From positions 144,480,001 through 144,544,000 of the forward strand of contig NC_064820.1 of assembly GCF_024166365.1 (NCBI RefSeq): 64,000 nucleotides of DNA. The letters run 5' to 3'. The notes below the pieces were generated by a model. The model worked only from the letters and a program-made list of their open reading frames with translations, had not been told where the DNA came from and made no database searches. This stretch comes from Elephas maximus indicus. Lineage: Eukaryota; Chordata; Mammalia; Proboscidea; Elephantidae. How positions within the stretch are numbered: position 1 is the stretch's first letter; each line of letters starts with the position of its first letter. Below, one piece after another: positions 61,681 to 64,000 of the stretch. The translations under genes were made by a program, and so were the position numbers.

Positions 61681-62210
61681 AGGCCACCATAATTCTTGTA
61701 TGTGCCTGAGTCTGTATGAAATTGGGGGCTGGCAATAATAATTATGTTGCTGGTCATGCCACATAATAAGGAGGGATTATACAAAGACAAAATATGCCAG
61801 CTGTAAGAATTCCTAAGAAAACAAAGGTCTTATACTCACCGTTGTAAAATGGTGTTAATAGGACTCTTGCTGAGGAAATACCTCACCAGCACCAAGGGGC
61901 CTGTGGAATAGGTACTGTAGTTTCCAAAACGTCGGAATTATGTTTTCTGGGGTATGAAACAGAGAGCTGCTCAAATATGATACTCTCTGACAGGACCTGT
62001 TAGGAAAAGAATCTTCCTGAATTATATGAGTAGTGAATTTTAGTCAGTATGACTTGAACAGGATTGCATCCATCAGGATCATCAGTGATGAACTAAGGCT
62101 TATGCCCCAAAAGCTTATAGCTTCCTTTCTTCTCTAAATTTGGCTGGATAGGTTTGAGGCCTAAAACTCTAGTCGGGCCTTCCCAACCAGAGTGCTACAG
62201 TATACTAAAC
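61681..62210. other. PGGT1B intron 6, nothing recognised
   Basis: No feature is supported. Confidence 0.45.
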
Positions 62211-62211
62211 C

Positions 62212-62375
62212 AAGAAAAAGCCAAACCAGTTGCCGTTGAGTCAATTCCGACTGATAGTGACCTTATAGGGCAGAGTAGAACTGCCCCATCAAGTTTCCAA
62301 GGCGTGCCTAGTGGATTTGAACTGCAAACCTTTGGTTAGCAGCCGTAGCGCTTAACCACTGGGTTAAGGGTTTTG
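62212..62375 (-). mobile_element. AfroSINE
   Basis: gccaaaccagttgccgttga to gcgcttaaccactgggttaa, the very head altered. Confidence 0.9.
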
Positions 62376-62469
62376 CCTCCCCTCAGCCTTTGGTTCAACC
62401 AAGCAGACCTGGGTGGCTGGAGCCTCTAGTAAGATGGCCTCTGTCCAAGAGCACCCTCGTCAGTTTCCA

Positions 62470-62630
62470 TTAAAAAAAAAAATTGCCATGGAGTCAATTC
62501 CAACTCATAGTGATCCTATACGACAGAGTAGAACTGCCTCATAGGGTTTCCAAGAAGTGGCTAGTGGATTCGAACTGCCAACCTCTCGGTTAGCAACTGA
62601 GCTCTTAACCACTGTGCCACCAGGGCTCCT
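62470..62630 (-). mobile_element. AfroSINE
   Basis: An A run then ttgccatggagtcaattcc to actgtgccaccagggctcct. Confidence 0.9.
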
Positions 62631-62639
62631 CACTAGTAT

Positions 62640-63205
62640 CCCTATAGATATTATTATTTCCTTTGTGTGCTGAGGTTAGACAGGCTGTGGAACACTGCCT
62701 TAGAGGACTTTGGTATAGCTTTCCTTCCATCTCTCATCACTATCTATACTTGGAGGTGGAACCTCTTCCTAAAAAATTGGCCACCACATCAAGTCATTGT
62801 GTCCTTTTTCCTTCTTTTTGTTATTAATGCTCTTGAAAAAGTAATCCAAATAGATTACTTGGCCTTCTTCACAGCTTGCTTTTTAATTGTGTATGTAAGC
62901 CTTCAGCAAATTATGACGTATCTTTTTAAAGTCATGAGTGGTCTATATTTCACATCCACTGTCTTTTTCTCATTCCTCATTTTCCACTATGGATTAAGGT
63001 GTTTGAAGCTGTTAATCTCACCCTTCTTTCTTAAAAAATTGCATATTCCTTGTCCTACTTCGTGACAAGTTGTTTCTGACTCTCACGTCTTTGTTTCTTC
63101 CTCTCACCTCTTTACATAGATAGATCGTTGGAAAGTTTTTTCTGTAACTCAACTTTTTTTTCCCCCTCAGTTCATCTTCCTAAATCTCAGGGATTTTGTA
63201 TTTGC
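62640..63205. other. PGGT1B intron 6, nothing recognised
   Basis: No feature is supported; the open frame near 62667-63065 has no recognisable content. Confidence 0.45.
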
Positions 63206-63218
63206 TATTCCCTCTACA

Positions 63219-63378
63219 GGAAACCCTGGTGGCGTAGTGGTTAAATGCTACAGCTGCTAACCAAGAGGTCGGCAGTTCAAATCCGCCAGGCGCTCCTTGG
63301 AAACTCTATGGGACAGTTCTACTCTGTCTTATAGGGTCACTATGAGTCAGAATCAACTCAACGGCAGTGGATTTGGTT
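63219..63378 (+). mobile_element. AfroSINE, first of a tandem pair
   Basis: ggaaaccctggtggcgtagtgg to acggcagtggatttggtt, flanked by TATTCCCTCTACA at 63206-63218 and 63379-63391. Confidence 0.96.
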
Positions 63379-63391
63379 TATTCCCTCTACA

Positions 63392-63556
63392 AGGAGCCCT
63401 GGTGGTGCGGTGGTTAAGAGCGGTGACTGCCAACCAAAGGGTCAGCAGCTCAAATCCACCAGCTACTCCTTGGGAACCCTGTGGTGTAGTTCTGCTGTGC
63501 CCTATATGGTCAGTGTGAGTCATAATTGACTCAAAGGCAACAGACAGGTCTTGGTT
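63392..63556 (+). mobile_element. AfroSINE, second of a tandem pair
   Basis: A different subfamily (aggagccctggtggtgcggtgg), followed by a third copy of the target, TATTCCCTCTAC, at 63557-63568. It inserted at the same site as its neighbour. Confidence 0.93.
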
Positions 63557-63569
63557 TATTCCCTCTACG

Positions 63570-63860
63570 TAGAATGTTACTCATCTCTTCATACCCTTGA
63601 GTTTCCCTCCCATCCTTTAGGTTTTTGCTCAAATGATATTTTTTCAGTGACCCATTCTCTCACCCCCAAATTCCTATGCCCTTTCTGTTTTTCTTCATAT
63701 CACTAATATTTTATAAATGTCTATGTTTTATCTATTTGATTATTGCCTGTGTCGTCCCCCCCCCATAATACAAGCTTCAGAAGAAGAGCTTTTAGCATGT
63801 TTTATTCACTGCTATATCCCCACACCCATAACACTCTTGACACATATTGAAAGAGTTAAC
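63570..63860 (+). repeat. L2 3' end
   Basis: ccatcctttaggtttttgctc, taatacaagcttcagaagaag and cactgctatatccccacacc follow L2 order. Confidence 0.7.
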
Positions 63861-64000
63861 ACATGGTTCTTCATCAATCATCTCTGTGTTGATGGCACTG
63901 AACACTGTTTCCAAATGTTCATGTTGCACCTGAGCTGCATAGCCCCCTTTCTATCTGCCTACCAGGCACGTTACCTTGACGTCACATCACGTATCTCAAA

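Overview
The window is nuclear DNA of a placental mammal, almost certainly an afrotherian and most likely an elephant or close relative. Two observations support this. The split genes are vertebrate genes with GT-AG introns. About thirty copies of a tRNA-derived SINE of the AfroSINE type (A-box-like tggcgtagtgg, B-box-like gttcgaatcc, TTTGG-rich tail) lie beside a BovB-like RTE LINE that shares its 3' end, a combination typical of Afrotheria. The species call is inference, made without a database search.

Two protein-coding genes are present, both on the + strand and in the order found on human chromosome 5q22. Positions 1 to about 10085 hold the 3' part of CCDC112 (six coding exons, 371 codons, stop at 9569-9571, then a 3' UTR with two AATAAA signals). 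About 3.2 kb further on, a CpG-rich promoter (about 13140-13580) starts PGGT1B, the beta subunit of protein geranylgeranyltransferase type I. Six PGGT1B coding exons (13277-13416, 30234-30352, 46821-46888, 52242-52393, 53944-54076, 59781-59826) encode residues 1-219 plus the first base of codon 220. The remaining exons, with the zinc ligands, lie beyond 64000. Every splice junction preserves the frame, and residue numbering matches my memory of the human protein without gaps.

The rest is intron and intergenic DNA packed with transposable elements in clear layers. The oldest are MIR, L2, MER5A/MER20-type hAT elements and old L1 3' ends. A fossil hAT transposon of about 6 kb (17459-23425) carries a broken minus-strand transposase gene. 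Another DNA-transposon fossil, possibly Tigger-like, lies at about 57540-59030. Younger layers are RTE copies (one with a perfect 12-bp target-site duplication), afrotherian L1 tails, ERVL-like LTRs, a MaLR-like LTR, and AfroSINEs, several with intact target-site duplications.

I found no previously undescribed functional system. The observations most worth a second look are structural: a 214-bp inverted duplication inside the hAT fossil; an L1 5' fragment with target-site duplications but no 3' end; two AfroSINEs inserted in succession at one site, leaving three copies of the target; an RTE body containing a segment that also occurs in the flanking intron; and a likely Gln-to-stop change that shortens the CCDC112 C-terminus.
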